Shown here: piece by piece, positions 53,378 through 62,988 of the stretch
Layout: each line of letters starts with the position of its first letter
Numbering within the stretch: position 1 is the first letter of the stretch
DNA from: Deltaproteobacteria bacterium
GTDB taxonomy: Bacteria > Myxococcota_A > Polyangia > JACPQR01
NCBI GenBank assembly: GCA_016190375.1
Contig: JACPQR010000184.1
Coordinates: 1 to 64,000, forward strand
Length of the DNA stretch: 64,000 bases
Direction: 5' to 3'
Made by a program: the position numbers and the translations under genes
The notes under the pieces: model-generated
Seen by the model: only the letters and a program-made list of their open reading frames with translations
Database searches by the model: none
What the model was told of the DNA's origin: nothing

Positions 53378-54604
53378 ATGCGCTCCATCGTCCCGATCGC
53401 AGCCATCGTCGTTGCCTGTGTGCCACTCGAGGTCCTCGCCGACGGCGGAGGGCTTCGAGTCGAGCCACTCCAGATCGAGCACGCTCAGGCGCTCGATCGC
53501 TTCCACGCGGAGCTCGAGGCCCTCGCCGACGGCAGGCGCAAGGAGCCGGTGCGGATCGTCGTCTACGGCGACTCGAACCTCGCGGCGGACCGCCTGACGG
53601 GGGCGCTGCGAAGGCTCCTGCAGGGCCGCCATGGGGACGCGGGCCACGGCTTCGTCGCGTTCGGCGAGCCATGGCCGGGCTACCGCCACCAGGACGTGCG
53701 GCGAGGGTGGTCGGGATCTTTCGAGATGTACAACCCGACCACGCGGCGCGGCCGCGACCATCGCTGGGGCTACGGCGGGGTCGCCGTCGAGAGCGTGGGC
53801 CCCGGCACGGTCTGGGTCGGCACGTCGCGGGACGGAGGCGTCGGCGGGGCGGTCGAGCGCTTCACCATCCTGTACCTGTCACGCCCTCGCGGCGGTTCGG
53901 TCGACGTCGAGCTGGACGGACAGCCGGCGGGCTCCTTCTCGACCGCCGGCGAGCGCGCGACGACCGGCTCCTTCCGGATGCAGGTCGTCGACGGTCCCCA
54001 CGAGCTCCGCCTCCGGGCGCACGCGGGCGTACGACTGTTCGGAGCCATCCTCGAGCGGCACCGACCGGGAATCGTGGTCGACTCGATCGGAATCGGCGCG
54101 CTGTCGACCTACAACCTGCTGATCCTCGACCGTGCCTTCTTCGTCGAGCAGCTCGCGCTGCGCCGGCCCGACCTGGTCGTCCTGACCATGGGGACCAACG
54201 ACCAGAACCCGCGCAGGCTCGTCGCGCAGCGGGGCGAGCTCGTCGACCGGATCCGCGAGGCCGCGCCCGACGCCTCCATCCTGATGTGCTCACCGCCCGA
54301 CCACGCCCGCTGGCATCCGCGCGAGGCGGCCTGGCGATCGGAGCCTCGGATGGCGAGCATCAGCCGCGCCCTGAGGCCGATTGCCGCCCAGAACCGCGCC
54401 GCCTTCTGGGACCTCTTCAACGCGATGGGCGGGCCGGGCTCCGTCTCGCGCTGGACAGCCATAGGCTTCGTCGCGGGCGATCGGATCCATCTCCGACAGC
54501 CACTCGCGGACCGGATGGCCGCCGCGCTGGTCGAGGCCCTCGACCATGATCGCGACCGCTGGCGCCGCGAGCGTGCGAGCAGCCGCGAGCTGGCGCTACG
54601 GTGA
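53378..54604 (+). CDS. Exported SGNH/GDSL-type hydrolase (first of a convergent pair)
   Basis: 408 residues with a signal peptide ending VLADG. The SGNH blocks are VYGDSNLAAD (nucleophile Ser), a beta-rich inserted region (about 80-230), MGTNDQNPR (Asn/Asp block) and DRIHLRQPL (catalytic Asp-x-x-His). It probably removes acyl groups from a polysaccharide or lipid outside the inner membrane. The convergent gene encodes a paralogue with the same order; their 3' ends overlap by 9 bases. Confidence 0.9.
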   Translation: MRSIVPIAAIVVACVPLEVLADGGGLRVEPLQIEHAQALDRFHAELEALADGRRKEPVRIVVYGDSNLAADRLTGALRRLLQGRHGDAGHGFVAFGEPWPGYRHQDVRRGWSGSFEMYNPTTRRGRDHRWGYGGVAVESVGPGTVWVGTSRDGGVGGAVERFTILYLSRPRGGSVDVELDGQPAGSFSTAGERATTGSFRMQVVDGPHELRLRAHAGVRLFGAILERHRPGIVVDSIGIGALSTYNLLILDRAFFVEQLALRRPDLVVLTMGTNDQNPRRLVAQRGELVDRIREAAPDASILMCSPPDHARWHPREAAWRSEPRMASISRALRPIAAQNRAAFWDLFNAMGGPGSVSRWTAIGFVAGDRIHLRQPLADRMAAALVEALDHDRDRWRRERASSRELALR

Positions 54605-55807
54605 GTCGATCGGCGCAAGGAGCTCGCTGGCGAGCGCACCGGCGAGAACGTCGTAGCCGCGACCAGACAGGTGCACGCCGTCCCGCAGCGTGAAGCGTGG
54701 CCGGGGCACCATCCAGCGGGCCATCGATCCGGGGCCGCCCATCGCGGCCCGCTGATCCCAGAAGGCGCACCCGGCATCCACCGCGGCTCCCCGCTGGCGC
54801 TCGATCACCTCGTCCAGCGAGGCGTTCCACACACCGTCGGTCGACCGGTAGCGTCGATCGATCGGCCCCAGCACGAGGCACGAGGCGCGCGGGGCTCCGG
54901 TGCGGATCCTGGTCAAGAGCCGCGCCAGGCTCGCACGGTACGTCGACAGGTCCATCGCCTCCCAGCGAACGTCGTTCGTTCCGAACGCGAAGACGACGAG
55001 GTCGTGAGCCCGACGGCACAGGTGCTCGGCCAGAAGCGTCGGATCCGAGCTCGAGAGATGAAGCGCTGCCAGCGCGGGAACGCCGAGCGAATCCACCACG
55101 ACCCCCGGTCCGGACCGCTCGAGGACCGCGCCGTAGACCGCCGTCGGCCCGGGCCCCATCGACTCGATCTCGAGGCGGTGCCTCCCGTCAGGCGCCTCGA
55201 CCACGCGATAGGCCGCCTGGTGGGACGGCGAGGACGTTTCGAGCGTCGCGACCCGCTGCCCGTCCAGCCGCAGTTCCAGCGCGCCGCCCCCCGGCTCGGT
55301 CTCGTAGAAGACCTCGAAGCGCGATACCCGGCGCCCGACCGGCCCGCGGGCTGCGGTTCCGACCCAGGCGACCGCCCCTTGCGTGGCCGTGCTGACCCCA
55401 CCTCCGAGGCCGAAGCGGAACGGCTCGTGATCGCGTGGACGCAACCTTCGGGTCGCGAAGCTCGCCGTGGCGCCGTGCTCGACGTCGAGGTGCCGGTACA
55501 GCGGCCATGCGCTTCCCAGCAGGACGAAACCGTGCCCGGCGTCTCCGAGCCTCGCTTGCAGGCGCCGGCGCAGCGCTCCCGTGAAGAGATCTGCGGCGAT
55601 GTGCGAGTCGCCCAGGACCGCGACCCGCGCGATGGCCCGCTCTTCGCCCGCGGCCACCCTCCGGAGCGCTGCCGAGAATCGATCGAGCGCGTGACCGCCC
55701 GGGTCCTCGACCGGCACTCGCCGAGCCTCGATCGGAGCCGCGGGCGTCGCGTCGTCCGCCAGTGCCAGGGCGGGAAGGAGGGCCGCCACCGCGAGACCGG
55801 TCCGCAC
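54596..55807 (-). CDS. Exported SGNH/GDSL-type hydrolase (second of a convergent pair)
   Basis: About 403 residues from GTG 55807 (a TTG 12 codons upstream is also in frame), which begins a normal signal peptide (LPALALADD). Blocks: LGDSHIAADLF, a beta-rich insert, FGTNDVRW and DGVHLSGRG. It shares length, insert and motif order with the convergent hydrolase and is its paralogue, not an inverted copy of the same DNA. Substrate unknown, probably cell-envelope or exopolysaccharide esters. Confidence 0.88.
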   Translation of the reverse strand: MRTGLAVAALLPALALADDATPAAPIEARRVPVEDPGGHALDRFSAALRRVAAGEERAIARVAVLGDSHIAADLFTGALRRRLQARLGDAGHGFVLLGSAWPLYRHLDVEHGATASFATRRLRPRDHEPFRFGLGGGVSTATQGAVAWVGTAARGPVGRRVSRFEVFYETEPGGGALELRLDGQRVATLETSSPSHQAAYRVVEAPDGRHRLEIESMGPGPTAVYGAVLERSGPGVVVDSLGVPALAALHLSSSDPTLLAEHLCRRAHDLVVFAFGTNDVRWEAMDLSTYRASLARLLTRIRTGAPRASCLVLGPIDRRYRSTDGVWNASLDEVIERQRGAAVDAGCAFWDQRAAMGGPGSMARWMVPRPRFTLRDGVHLSGRGYDVLAGALASELLAPIDSP

Positions 55808-55854
55808 GAGATCATTGTGAGCGAACGCGGGCGCCCGCGCCAATTCCCGTCGCT

Positions 55855-57390
55855 TCAGATCTTGACGAAGAGATCGCGGACCGAGTCGGCCGTCAGGCGC
55901 GACACCGTCGTCACCTCGTCGCAGAAGCGACCGAGGACGGCGAGCGCCTCGTCCCGGGGCGAGCGTCCCACGTCGACCCAGACGCCGTAGACCCGGAAGG
56001 CCAGACGCCGCCTGGCGCTGCTCAGCTCCTCGAGGACGTTTTCGGGGACGTCCGCCTCGCCGTCGGTGATGAAGACGACGTCCCCGAGGCTGTAGGTGGA
56101 CTCGGCCAGGGCCTCGATCGCCTTTCGGAGCGGGGGGACGAAGCTCGTCCCGCCCCCCGGGAAGTGCTCCGCGAGCCGGACGACCTCGCCGAGGTCCGCC
56201 GTCGGACGCGTTCTACGCGCGCGGGGGATGACGTCGAAGGTCCGGGTCGCCCTCTCGCCATCGGAGAACGAGATGACGCGGCAGGCCCGATGCTGGCGCC
56301 TGGCGATGTCACAGAGCGCGAGCGTCACCGCCTTCGCCCAGAGATCGCGATCGCCCTGCATCGAGCCCGATCCGTCGAGGCAGACGACCAGCGGGCCCTT
56401 GCCGCGGTCATCCGGACCGTCCAGGCGATACACCTGCATGCGCCCCTCGAGCGCGCGATGGCGCAGCGCCCGGCCGAGCAGGGGATGGCGAAGCGAGACC
56501 AGCTCCGCGGGCAGGATCCGCGCCCAGTCGTCGCCGAGCGTCACGTCGTGCGTCTCGTGGGGGCGCCGCGCGACCCGCCGGCGGCGCTCGCGGCGCGCGT
56601 AGTCTCGGAACGACCCCGCGAGCAGGGCGAGCCTGCGCAGCGTCTCGCTCTGGCCGATCCTGTCGCCGAGCTCCAGCCGTTCGGCCGCGCCGACCCGTGC
56701 GGTCGCACCCACGCCCCGTCCCCAGGCCTCCGCCTCGTCCTCGGCACGGTCCATCCTGTCTGGCAGGTTCTGGACGGCCTCGCGGATCCGCCCGCACGCC
56801 GACGCGGGCAGCTCCGACTTGACCTGCCGGCCGCGATCTTCGAGCTCCTGACGGCGCTCGCAGATGCTCTCGGCGAGCTGGTCGAGCTTGCGCCGCGCGT
56901 CGTCTCCCAGGCACGGCGCGAGCGCCTCGGTCTCGGCCAGCGCCGTCTGCTCACGATCGAGGACCCCTTCGTCGTGCGCCAGCGCCGCCGTCTGGGCGAG
57001 CTCGTCGGCGGTCGTGACCTCGTCGTCCCTGAGGAGCTCGAGCGCGAGCCGTCCGAGCACGTTCACCCCGCAGGCGGCGCGCGCCGCATCGAGGAGCGTC
57101 GCCTCGCGGAGCGCCGCGTAGCCCGGCGATTCGAGGACGGCCTGGAGAACGACGCGGCCGAGCGACGTGGAGCCCGGGCACACCGATTCGGGCCGCAGGA
57201 CCACGTTGTACTTGTAGAGCGCGGAGTACAGGTCCTGGCAGAGCGCGGGGAAGTGAGGGTACAGGCGCGATCCACGCGCCTCGACGGACTGCAGGCCACG
57301 CGAGCGCGACTGCAGCGCCGCCCAGGACTCACGGTCGATCGAGTCACACTCGATCAAGGAACCAGACAGGGGCTCCGTCGCGGTCTTCAC
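55855..57390 (-). CDS. VWA-domain protein (ViaA-like partner of the MoxR ATPase)
   Basis: 511 residues from GTG 57390, overlapping the ATPase stop. The N-terminal 330 residues are helical and charged; the C-terminal part is a von Willebrand A domain with the MIDAS DGSGSM near residue 339 and the later Thr and Asp (TDGEAD). In size, order and pairing it corresponds to ViaA, the partner of RavA. The pair probably acts as a chaperone for insertion or maturation of metal-dependent complexes. Confidence 0.9.
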   Translation of the reverse strand: MKTATEPLSGSLIECDSIDRESWAALQSRSRGLQSVEARGSRLYPHFPALCQDLYSALYKYNVVLRPESVCPGSTSLGRVVLQAVLESPGYAALREATLLDAARAACGVNVLGRLALELLRDDEVTTADELAQTAALAHDEGVLDREQTALAETEALAPCLGDDARRKLDQLAESICERRQELEDRGRQVKSELPASACGRIREAVQNLPDRMDRAEDEAEAWGRGVGATARVGAAERLELGDRIGQSETLRRLALLAGSFRDYARRERRRRVARRPHETHDVTLGDDWARILPAELVSLRHPLLGRALRHRALEGRMQVYRLDGPDDRGKGPLVVCLDGSGSMQGDRDLWAKAVTLALCDIARRQHRACRVISFSDGERATRTFDVIPRARRTRPTADLGEVVRLAEHFPGGGTSFVPPLRKAIEALAESTYSLGDVVFITDGEADVPENVLEELSSARRRLAFRVYGVWVDVGRSPRDEALAVLGRFCDEVTTVSRLTADSVRDLFVKI

Positions 57391-58526
57391 TGCCTCTCGG
57401 CGCCCAGGCCGTCGGCGAGGATGGCCGAACGGATCTCCTCGAGCTCGCGCACGGCGGCCTCGACGGGCTCCGCGTCGAGCCCCTTCTCGCCGACGCGCGC
57501 CCTGAGCGCCTGTGCGCGATGGAGGAGGTCGGCCACCTTCTTGTGCGCCTCGACCGCCGCGCGCGTCGCGGCCTCCTCGTCGGGCCAGTCGCGCCTGACC
57601 CACGCGAGCACCTCCCGCGCCTGGAACACGAGGCGCTGCGCCTCGGTCGCGTGCCCGCGGGTCAAGGCCGCGATGGACGCCTCCACCTCGGGGATCTCGC
57701 CGGGCTCGGTCCACAGGATGTGCGACAGGAGCGCCGCGTCCTCGCTCGCGACCGCGGTCCGGCCGTGCAAGAGGGCATGGGCCCTGAGAACGGCGAGCGA
57801 TCCACGGTAGCGGCGGTCCGATGCGATCACGCCGCGGCCGCCGAGGTCCCGCCGCAGCGCCGCCAGATCGTTCAGGAACGAGTCCGGGACGCGGACGCGA
57901 GCCGCCCGCGCCGCGAGATCGTCGAGCTCGGAGATCGTCAGCGTCGTTCGCCGCGAGGGCTGCTCGAGCGTCAGCATCTTGAGGAACCGGAAGTCCTCCT
58001 GGATGTAGTCGACGACGAACCGGACGAGGAAGCGATCGTAGAGCGCCGCCAGGTCCTCCTCCTCCTCGGGGACCTCGTTCGTGGCGCCGACGAGGCACCT
58101 CAGCGGCACCGGGTCGGCCCGGCCCGCGTTGTGGAAGCGTCGTTCGTTCAGGATCGTGAGGAGCGCGTTCAGGATCGCGCTCGACGCCTTGAAGACCTCG
58201 TCGAGGAACGCGATGTGGGCCTCGGGGAGCTTGCCGGTGGTGACCCTGCGGTACTCGTCGCGCTCGAGGCCCTGCAGGGAGATCGCGCCGAAGACCTCCT
58301 CGGGCGTCGTGAACTTCGTCAAGAGCCAGGAGAAGTAGACGCCGCCTTCGATCCGGCGGCACACCTCCTCGGCCAGCATCGACTTGGCCGTTCCAGGCGG
58401 GCCGGCCAGAAGGACGTGCTCGCCCGCGACGAGCGCGGCGAGCACTCCGTCCACGACGACCTCGCGCTCGAGGAAGATCTGGCGCAGCTCGGAGCGGATG
58501 GTGCGAAGCTTCTCGATTGCATCCAC
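57387..58526 (-). CDS. MoxR/RavA-family AAA+ ATPase
   Basis: 379 residues from GTG 58526. Walker A GPPGTAKS (42-49), Walker B FLDE (near 107-110), sensor-1 GATNEVPEEEEDL and an arginine finger near LYDRFLVR. A helical RavA-type C-terminal region follows. GTGA overlap with the VWA gene. The 5' 208 bases lie inside the reading frame of the upstream glycosyltransferase (different frame), an unusually long overlap. Confidence 0.93.
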   Translation of the reverse strand: MDAIEKLRTIRSELRQIFLEREVVVDGVLAALVAGEHVLLAGPPGTAKSMLAEEVCRRIEGGVYFSWLLTKFTTPEEVFGAISLQGLERDEYRRVTTGKLPEAHIAFLDEVFKASSAILNALLTILNERRFHNAGRADPVPLRCLVGATNEVPEEEEDLAALYDRFLVRFVVDYIQEDFRFLKMLTLEQPSRRTTLTISELDDLAARAARVRVPDSFLNDLAALRRDLGGRGVIASDRRYRGSLAVLRAHALLHGRTAVASEDAALLSHILWTEPGEIPEVEASIAALTRGHATEAQRLVFQAREVLAWVRRDWPDEEAATRAAVEAHKKVADLLHRAQALRARVGEKGLDAEPVEAAVRELEEIRSAILADGLGAERQ

Positions 58527-59971
58527 GGCGATGCGGAGTGTAGCACCGCGGAGTCGGCGTGCACCGACGCGCCACAGGTTCGGAAGAGCGTCAGTCCCCT
58601 TCGCGGCGGAAACACGTGCGGGTCGCTGCGGAAGGTCGCGACGAGCTCGAAGCAGTGGCGCGTACGCCGCTTGCCTCGCAGGTCGGACGTGAACAGGACC
58701 GGCGTGCGGCCGCCCGTGGCCTCCTCTCTCGCGACGTCGTCGAGCGAGACTGCGCGCCGCGCGTCCACCGAGGGGCCGTAGACGGCGAAGAGCCGGACGG
58801 TGTCCCAACCGTATATGCGCGCACCGGGCCATTCTCGCGCCACGTGCATCGCGAGCGCCGTGTCGGGCGGCGGCGTCGTCGCCTGAAGGCGAACGAGCGG
58901 TAGCGCCGTGAGCACCATGCTCGTCGCGGCCAGCGCGCACCACCGAGGTGCCGAGCCGAGAGCGATGATCAGCGCCGCGGCGACCGGGGCGAGGTGACGC
59001 GGTCTATCGGGGTTCTGAGCGACGAGCGCCCAGATCAGGTACGGCAGGCAGAAGAGGAGGGCGAGGCGGGCCGCGCGGTGGCGGAGCGCACCGACCAGCG
59101 CGATCACCAGGGCGAGCGTCGTCACGATCCGAAGCGGCGTCACGTCCCCGGGGCCGACCGTGCCCAGCGTCCAGTCGAAGAGGCCCCAGGCCTGTCGCGC
59201 GAGTCTCTGGCCGAGGCCGAGGTAGCCGGCCGCGCCACCCCAGCGGCCGAAATGGCCCTGGGCGAACCGGCTCCCGATCTCGACGAGACGGAAGGGACCG
59301 CCGGCGAGGAGGACGAGCGGAACGAGCCAGGCGCCGACACCGATCCCGAAGCCCACGGCGCTCCGGCGATACGAGCACCGTGATGCGAGCACGAAAGAGC
59401 CCCACGCGAGCACCGCGGGCGCATAGGAGAGCCTCACTCCCAGCGTGAGGGCGGCGAGGAGGCCCGAGGTCGCCGGGCGTGTTCTGGCGAGCGCGAACGC
59501 GAAGAGGAGCAGGCCCAGCCCCAACCCATCGGAGAGCGGCTTGCCGCCGACGAGCCACAGGCCCGGCGCCGCGAGGTACAGGAGGGCGGCGCCCCGGCCT
59601 CCGAGGCGCCACAGGGCCCACGCAGCGGCCCCGCAGACGATCGCTCCGGGCAAGGTGAGCGCGTCCGCCGGTCCCGGCCCGGCAAGAGGCGCGAGAAGCC
59701 GCGCCAGTCCGACGAAGACGGGATAGCCGGGGAAGTGGGGCTGGTAGCGCTCGAGGTCGAAGTCCTCGAGCGCCAGGGCGAAGTCCACGCCGTCCCAGCC
59801 TTCGAGATGCTCGGCGCGCGCAACCAGGCGCGTCGCCACACCGACGAGGCCGAGCAAGATTCCCCAGCGGTAGTCGCGCGACTCCCAGCGAGCTGCGCTC
59901 GCGGCGGTGAGTGCAGCCCTCAGCGAGACGAGACCCCGTCGAAAAAAAAGAAAAAAGGCCTTGACGACCAT
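58319..59971 (-). CDS. Membrane glycosyltransferase (GT-C-like)
   Basis: 550 residues with ten or more hydrophobic helices and a short luminal motif (EGWDGVDFALALEDFDLERY, acidic, near residue 57), as in mannosyltransferase-like GT-C enzymes that use polyprenyl-phosphate sugars. The first 12 residues FFLFF come from an A/T run. The natural end is probably near residue 480 (LFRTCG...). The last 70 codons overlap the 5' end of the MoxR gene, are rich in Ser and Arg and look like a translated shadow, so the original stop may have been lost. Confidence 0.82.
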   Translation of the reverse strand: MVVKAFFLFFRRGLVSLRAALTAASAARWESRDYRWGILLGLVGVATRLVARAEHLEGWDGVDFALALEDFDLERYQPHFPGYPVFVGLARLLAPLAGPGPADALTLPGAIVCGAAAWALWRLGGRGAALLYLAAPGLWLVGGKPLSDGLGLGLLLFAFALARTRPATSGLLAALTLGVRLSYAPAVLAWGSFVLASRCSYRRSAVGFGIGVGAWLVPLVLLAGGPFRLVEIGSRFAQGHFGRWGGAAGYLGLGQRLARQAWGLFDWTLGTVGPGDVTPLRIVTTLALVIALVGALRHRAARLALLFCLPYLIWALVAQNPDRPRHLAPVAAALIIALGSAPRWCALAATSMVLTALPLVRLQATTPPPDTALAMHVAREWPGARIYGWDTVRLFAVYGPSVDARRAVSLDDVAREEATGGRTPVLFTSDLRGKRRTRHCFELVATFRSDPHVFPPRRGLTLFRTCGASVHADSAVLHSASPWMQSRSFAPSAPSCARSSSSARSSWTECSPRSSRASTSFWPARLERPSRCWPRRCAAGSKAASTSPGS

Positions 59972-59990
59972 CGCTCGCTCTTGTTATTGA
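59961..59990 (+). promoter_or_regulatory. Candidate promoter of the porin operon
   Basis: TTGACG (59961-59966), 18 bases, TATTGA (59985-59990) on the plus strand. The leader would be about 55 bases. The -35 box overlaps the start codon region of the divergent glycosyltransferase. Confidence 0.4.
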
Positions 59991-59997
59991 AAATAAC
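59983..59997. promoter_or_regulatory. AT-rich palindrome in the porin/iron operon promoter
   Basis: GTTATT (59983-59988), GAA, AATAAC (59992-59997), overlapping the candidate -10 box. It stands out against GC-rich surroundings and lies before an operon with an iron-transport-like gene, so a Fur-type site is conceivable. Confidence 0.45.
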
Positions 59998-60052
59998 GTT
60001 CGATAGCAACTGAGAACGAGACCGACCGAAGCTGGACGAGGCGACCTCGAAA

Positions 60053-61540
60053 ATGCCTGGGAAAATGGGACGAGAAGCGTGCTCGAGTCATCTGCGCCAC
60101 GCGGAATCTCCGAGGCGCTCCCCCGACGCTAGTTGGGCCGTTCTCGCTGCCGTGATCGCCACGGCGCCTGTCGGCGCGCGGGCGCAAGCGGCCCCGCCGC
60201 CCGCAGACGTCCTGCCAGCCCCGCAGGTCGACGTGGGCGATGACGCCGCTGCTCCTCCCTCGGAGCCCGCCGCGCCCGTGGGCGAGGCGACGTCGCCGGC
60301 TCCCGCGGAACGGAGCGCCGCAGGTTCGGCCGAGCCCGAGCCGACGGAGGAGAACGAGACCGCGCGGCGTGTGGAGATCCTCACCGAGGAGGTCCAGCGG
60401 CTGCGCGAGCGGCTCGTCCTGCCCGAGACCGAGGAGAACCGGAGCCGCTTCGGGCTCGGGCCGGCCGCGAGCCGCGTCTACGGCATCGAGCGAGGTCTGT
60501 CGATCGGTGGGTACGGCGAGCTGCACTTCCAGGGGATCGTATCCGACCGGAGCGAGGGTGAGACCAACGTCTTCGACATCCCGCGGGTGGTCCTGTACGC
60601 GGGCTACAAGTTCACCCCGAAGATCCTCGTCAACATCGAGCTCGAGTTCGAGCACGCCAAGGATGCAGAGGTCGAGTTCGCGTACCTCGATTTCCTCCTG
60701 CACGACGCGGTCGCGGTCCGAGCCGGCCTCGTGCTGCTGCCCGTGGGTCTGGTCAACGAGCTCCACGAGCCGCCGTTCTTCAACGGCAACCTCCGCCCTC
60801 TGGTGGAGCGGCGGCTCATCCCGACCACGTGGAGAGAGCTCGGCGTCGGTCTCGTCGGCGAGCCGATCGAGGGCCTCGACTACCGCGTCTACCTGGTCAC
60901 CGGAATGCGCTCGACGGGCTTCGGCCCCGGCGGCTGGGCCGCGGGACGCCAGCATGCCAGGCAGGCGATCGGGAACGACGTCGCGGTCGTCGGCCGGCTG
61001 GACTACGAGGTCGTGCCCGAGCTCGTGGTCGGGGCCAGCGCGTACTGGGGCGGCGCCGACCAGGGCGAGCTCACCGTCAACGATGGCGGCGAGGTGTCGG
61101 TCGACACCGCCATGTTCGAGGCACACGCGCGGCTGCGCACCCGGGGCTTCGAGATGAAGGCGCTCGGAGCCTACGGGCTCGTTCGCAATGCCGCCCACGT
61201 AGCCCTGAAGCTCGATCCCGAGGGAACGGCGACGATCGGCTCGAGGCTCGCCGGGGCCTACGCGGAGGTCTCCTACGATCTCGTTCCGCTCTTCGCTCCG
61301 GACGCACCATTCTCGATCTCGCCCTGGGCGCGCGTCGAATGGCTCGACACAGAGCTCGAGGTCCCGGAGCTCTCGGGAAGGCCCGACGACTCGAGCCAGA
61401 ACGTCACCGCGGTGGCGGTGGGCATCGCGGCGAAGCCCCACACCAACGTCGTCCTGAAGGCCGAGTATCTCGATCAGCGCAACGCCGCGGGAGCGCGAAT
61501 GGCCGACTCCGTGTTCGTCGGCGCGGGGTTCATCTTCTGA
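60053..61540 (+). CDS. Phosphate-selective-porin-like outer-membrane protein
   Basis: 495 residues (or four fewer from the ATG at 60065). A signal peptide ends near residue 45 (ARAQAA), then an acidic Pro/Ala linker, a coiled coil (about 100-118, VEILTEEVQRLRERL) and a beta-barrel whose strands end in GFIF, as in OprO/OprP-like porins. It should pass an anionic or metal-complex solute. The stop overlaps the FAD-oxidoreductase start (TGATG), so the genes are coupled. Confidence 0.88.
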   Translation: MPGKMGREACSSHLRHAESPRRSPDASWAVLAAVIATAPVGARAQAAPPPADVLPAPQVDVGDDAAAPPSEPAAPVGEATSPAPAERSAAGSAEPEPTEENETARRVEILTEEVQRLRERLVLPETEENRSRFGLGPAASRVYGIERGLSIGGYGELHFQGIVSDRSEGETNVFDIPRVVLYAGYKFTPKILVNIELEFEHAKDAEVEFAYLDFLLHDAVAVRAGLVLLPVGLVNELHEPPFFNGNLRPLVERRLIPTTWRELGVGLVGEPIEGLDYRVYLVTGMRSTGFGPGGWAAGRQHARQAIGNDVAVVGRLDYEVVPELVVGASAYWGGADQGELTVNDGGEVSVDTAMFEAHARLRTRGFEMKALGAYGLVRNAAHVALKLDPEGTATIGSRLAGAYAEVSYDLVPLFAPDAPFSISPWARVEWLDTELEVPELSGRPDDSSQNVTAVAVGIAAKPHTNVVLKAEYLDQRNAAGARMADSVFVGAGFIF

Positions 61541-62988
61541 TGGGAGCTCTTCGAATGTGCGACCCGATCGTGGTCCTCGGTGGTGGTCCCTGCGGTCTGT
61601 CGGCGGCGTGGGAGCTCGCCGATCTGGGCTTGCCCGTTCGTGTGATCGAGAAGGAATGGGCGCCGGGTGGTCTGTGCGCGACCGTCGAGCAGGAGGGGTG
61701 GCGCTTCGATCTCGGGGGACATCGGTTCATCACCTCGAACGAGAAGCTGCAGCATCGCGTGCTGACGCTGATGGGCGACATCTTCGTCGAGGCGGAGCGC
61801 AGGAGCGTCGTCCTCGCCGGCGGCCGGCGCTTCCGATACCCGCTCGAGGCGCGCGACCTCGCGAAGAACCTCGGGCTCTTCGAGGGGGCGCGCGCCATCG
61901 CGGGCTGGGGCAGCGAGGTCCTGCGCCGACCCTTCGCCCGGCGCGACGACCGCACGTTCGAGGGCTGGGTGACGGCGAGGTTCGGCCGGCCGCTGTACGA
62001 CCGGTTCTTCGGCCCGTATACGCAGAAGCTCTGGGGCATGCCGCCCTCCGAGATCTCGGGGGACTGGGCGGCGCAGAGGATCTCTCTCATCAACCTCGGC
62101 GACGTCGCGCTCCGGCTCGCCGGCCTGAGGCGATCCGAGGTGCGGACCTACGCTCGCCGCTACCTGTACCCCAGGCTCGGGATGGGCCAGATGTTCGCGC
62201 GGCTGGCGACCTCGCTCGAGGACCGCGACGTCGGGATCGATCTCGGCTCGGAGGTCACCGGGCTCGAGAGGATGCGCGACGGCCGGATCGGTGCCGTTCG
62301 TTTCCGTTGCGGCAGCTTCGAGTGCGAGGTTCCCTGCTCGGCGGTGATCTCGACGATCCCGCTCGGCACTCTCGTTCGTCACCTCCGCCCGGAAGGCGAC
62401 GCGGAGCTCGACGTTCACGCGAGGCGCCTGCGCTTCCGCGCGCTCCGGTTCCTCAACATCCGGCTCGACCTGCCCGAGGTCTCGGAGAACACCTGGACCT
62501 ACGTCTCCGATCGCGACGTTCCGGTGAGCCGGATCCAGGAGCCGAGGAACCGAAGCCCAGAGATGGCTCCGGCTGGAAGGACCTCGCTGATGCTGGAGAT
62601 CCCCTGCGAGAAGGGCGACCGCACGTGGAGCGCCGACGATGCCGAGCTGCTGTCCGAGATGCTCGGCCACCTGCGCGGGCTCGGCTTCGATCTCGACCGC
62701 CACGTACTCGGCGCGGCCTCGACCTGGGTGGAGCACGGCTACCCCATCTACCACCTGGGCTACCGGGAGGACTGCGAGGCGCTCCTCACCGAGGTCGATC
62801 GATTCGAGAACGTGTGGACGGCGGGTCGTCAGGGCCTCTTCCGCTACATCTTCATGGACGCCGCGATGGAGATGGGGATCGAGGCGGCCCGCCAGGCTGC
62901 GACGGGAAGGCGAGGGGACCGCGGACGCATCTACGAGCACCGGCGGGAGAAGCAGCTCCTCGAGACGCAGGCGTTGACCGCCGCATGA
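61540..62988 (+). CDS. FAD-dependent oxidoreductase (protoporphyrinogen-oxidase / UDP-galactopyranose-mutase-like)
   Basis: 482 residues from ATG 61540; an ATG at 61555 is an alternative. The dinucleotide site GGGPCGLSAAWELADLG begins the fold, then FDLGGHRFIT, the family marker of the GlfT/protoporphyrinogen-oxidase-like group, and GRQGLFRYIFMDAAMEMG near the end. It lies in one operon with the porin and the iron-transport-like gene. Its substrate is not clear. The next gene starts inside its stop (ATGA). Confidence 0.88.
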   Translation: MGALRMCDPIVVLGGGPCGLSAAWELADLGLPVRVIEKEWAPGGLCATVEQEGWRFDLGGHRFITSNEKLQHRVLTLMGDIFVEAERRSVVLAGGRRFRYPLEARDLAKNLGLFEGARAIAGWGSEVLRRPFARRDDRTFEGWVTARFGRPLYDRFFGPYTQKLWGMPPSEISGDWAAQRISLINLGDVALRLAGLRRSEVRTYARRYLYPRLGMGQMFARLATSLEDRDVGIDLGSEVTGLERMRDGRIGAVRFRCGSFECEVPCSAVISTIPLGTLVRHLRPEGDAELDVHARRLRFRALRFLNIRLDLPEVSENTWTYVSDRDVPVSRIQEPRNRSPEMAPAGRTSLMLEIPCEKGDRTWSADDAELLSEMLGHLRGLGFDLDRHVLGAASTWVEHGYPIYHLGYREDCEALLTEVDRFENVWTAGRQGLFRYIFMDAAMEMGIEAARQAATGRRGDRGRIYEHRREKQLLETQALTAA

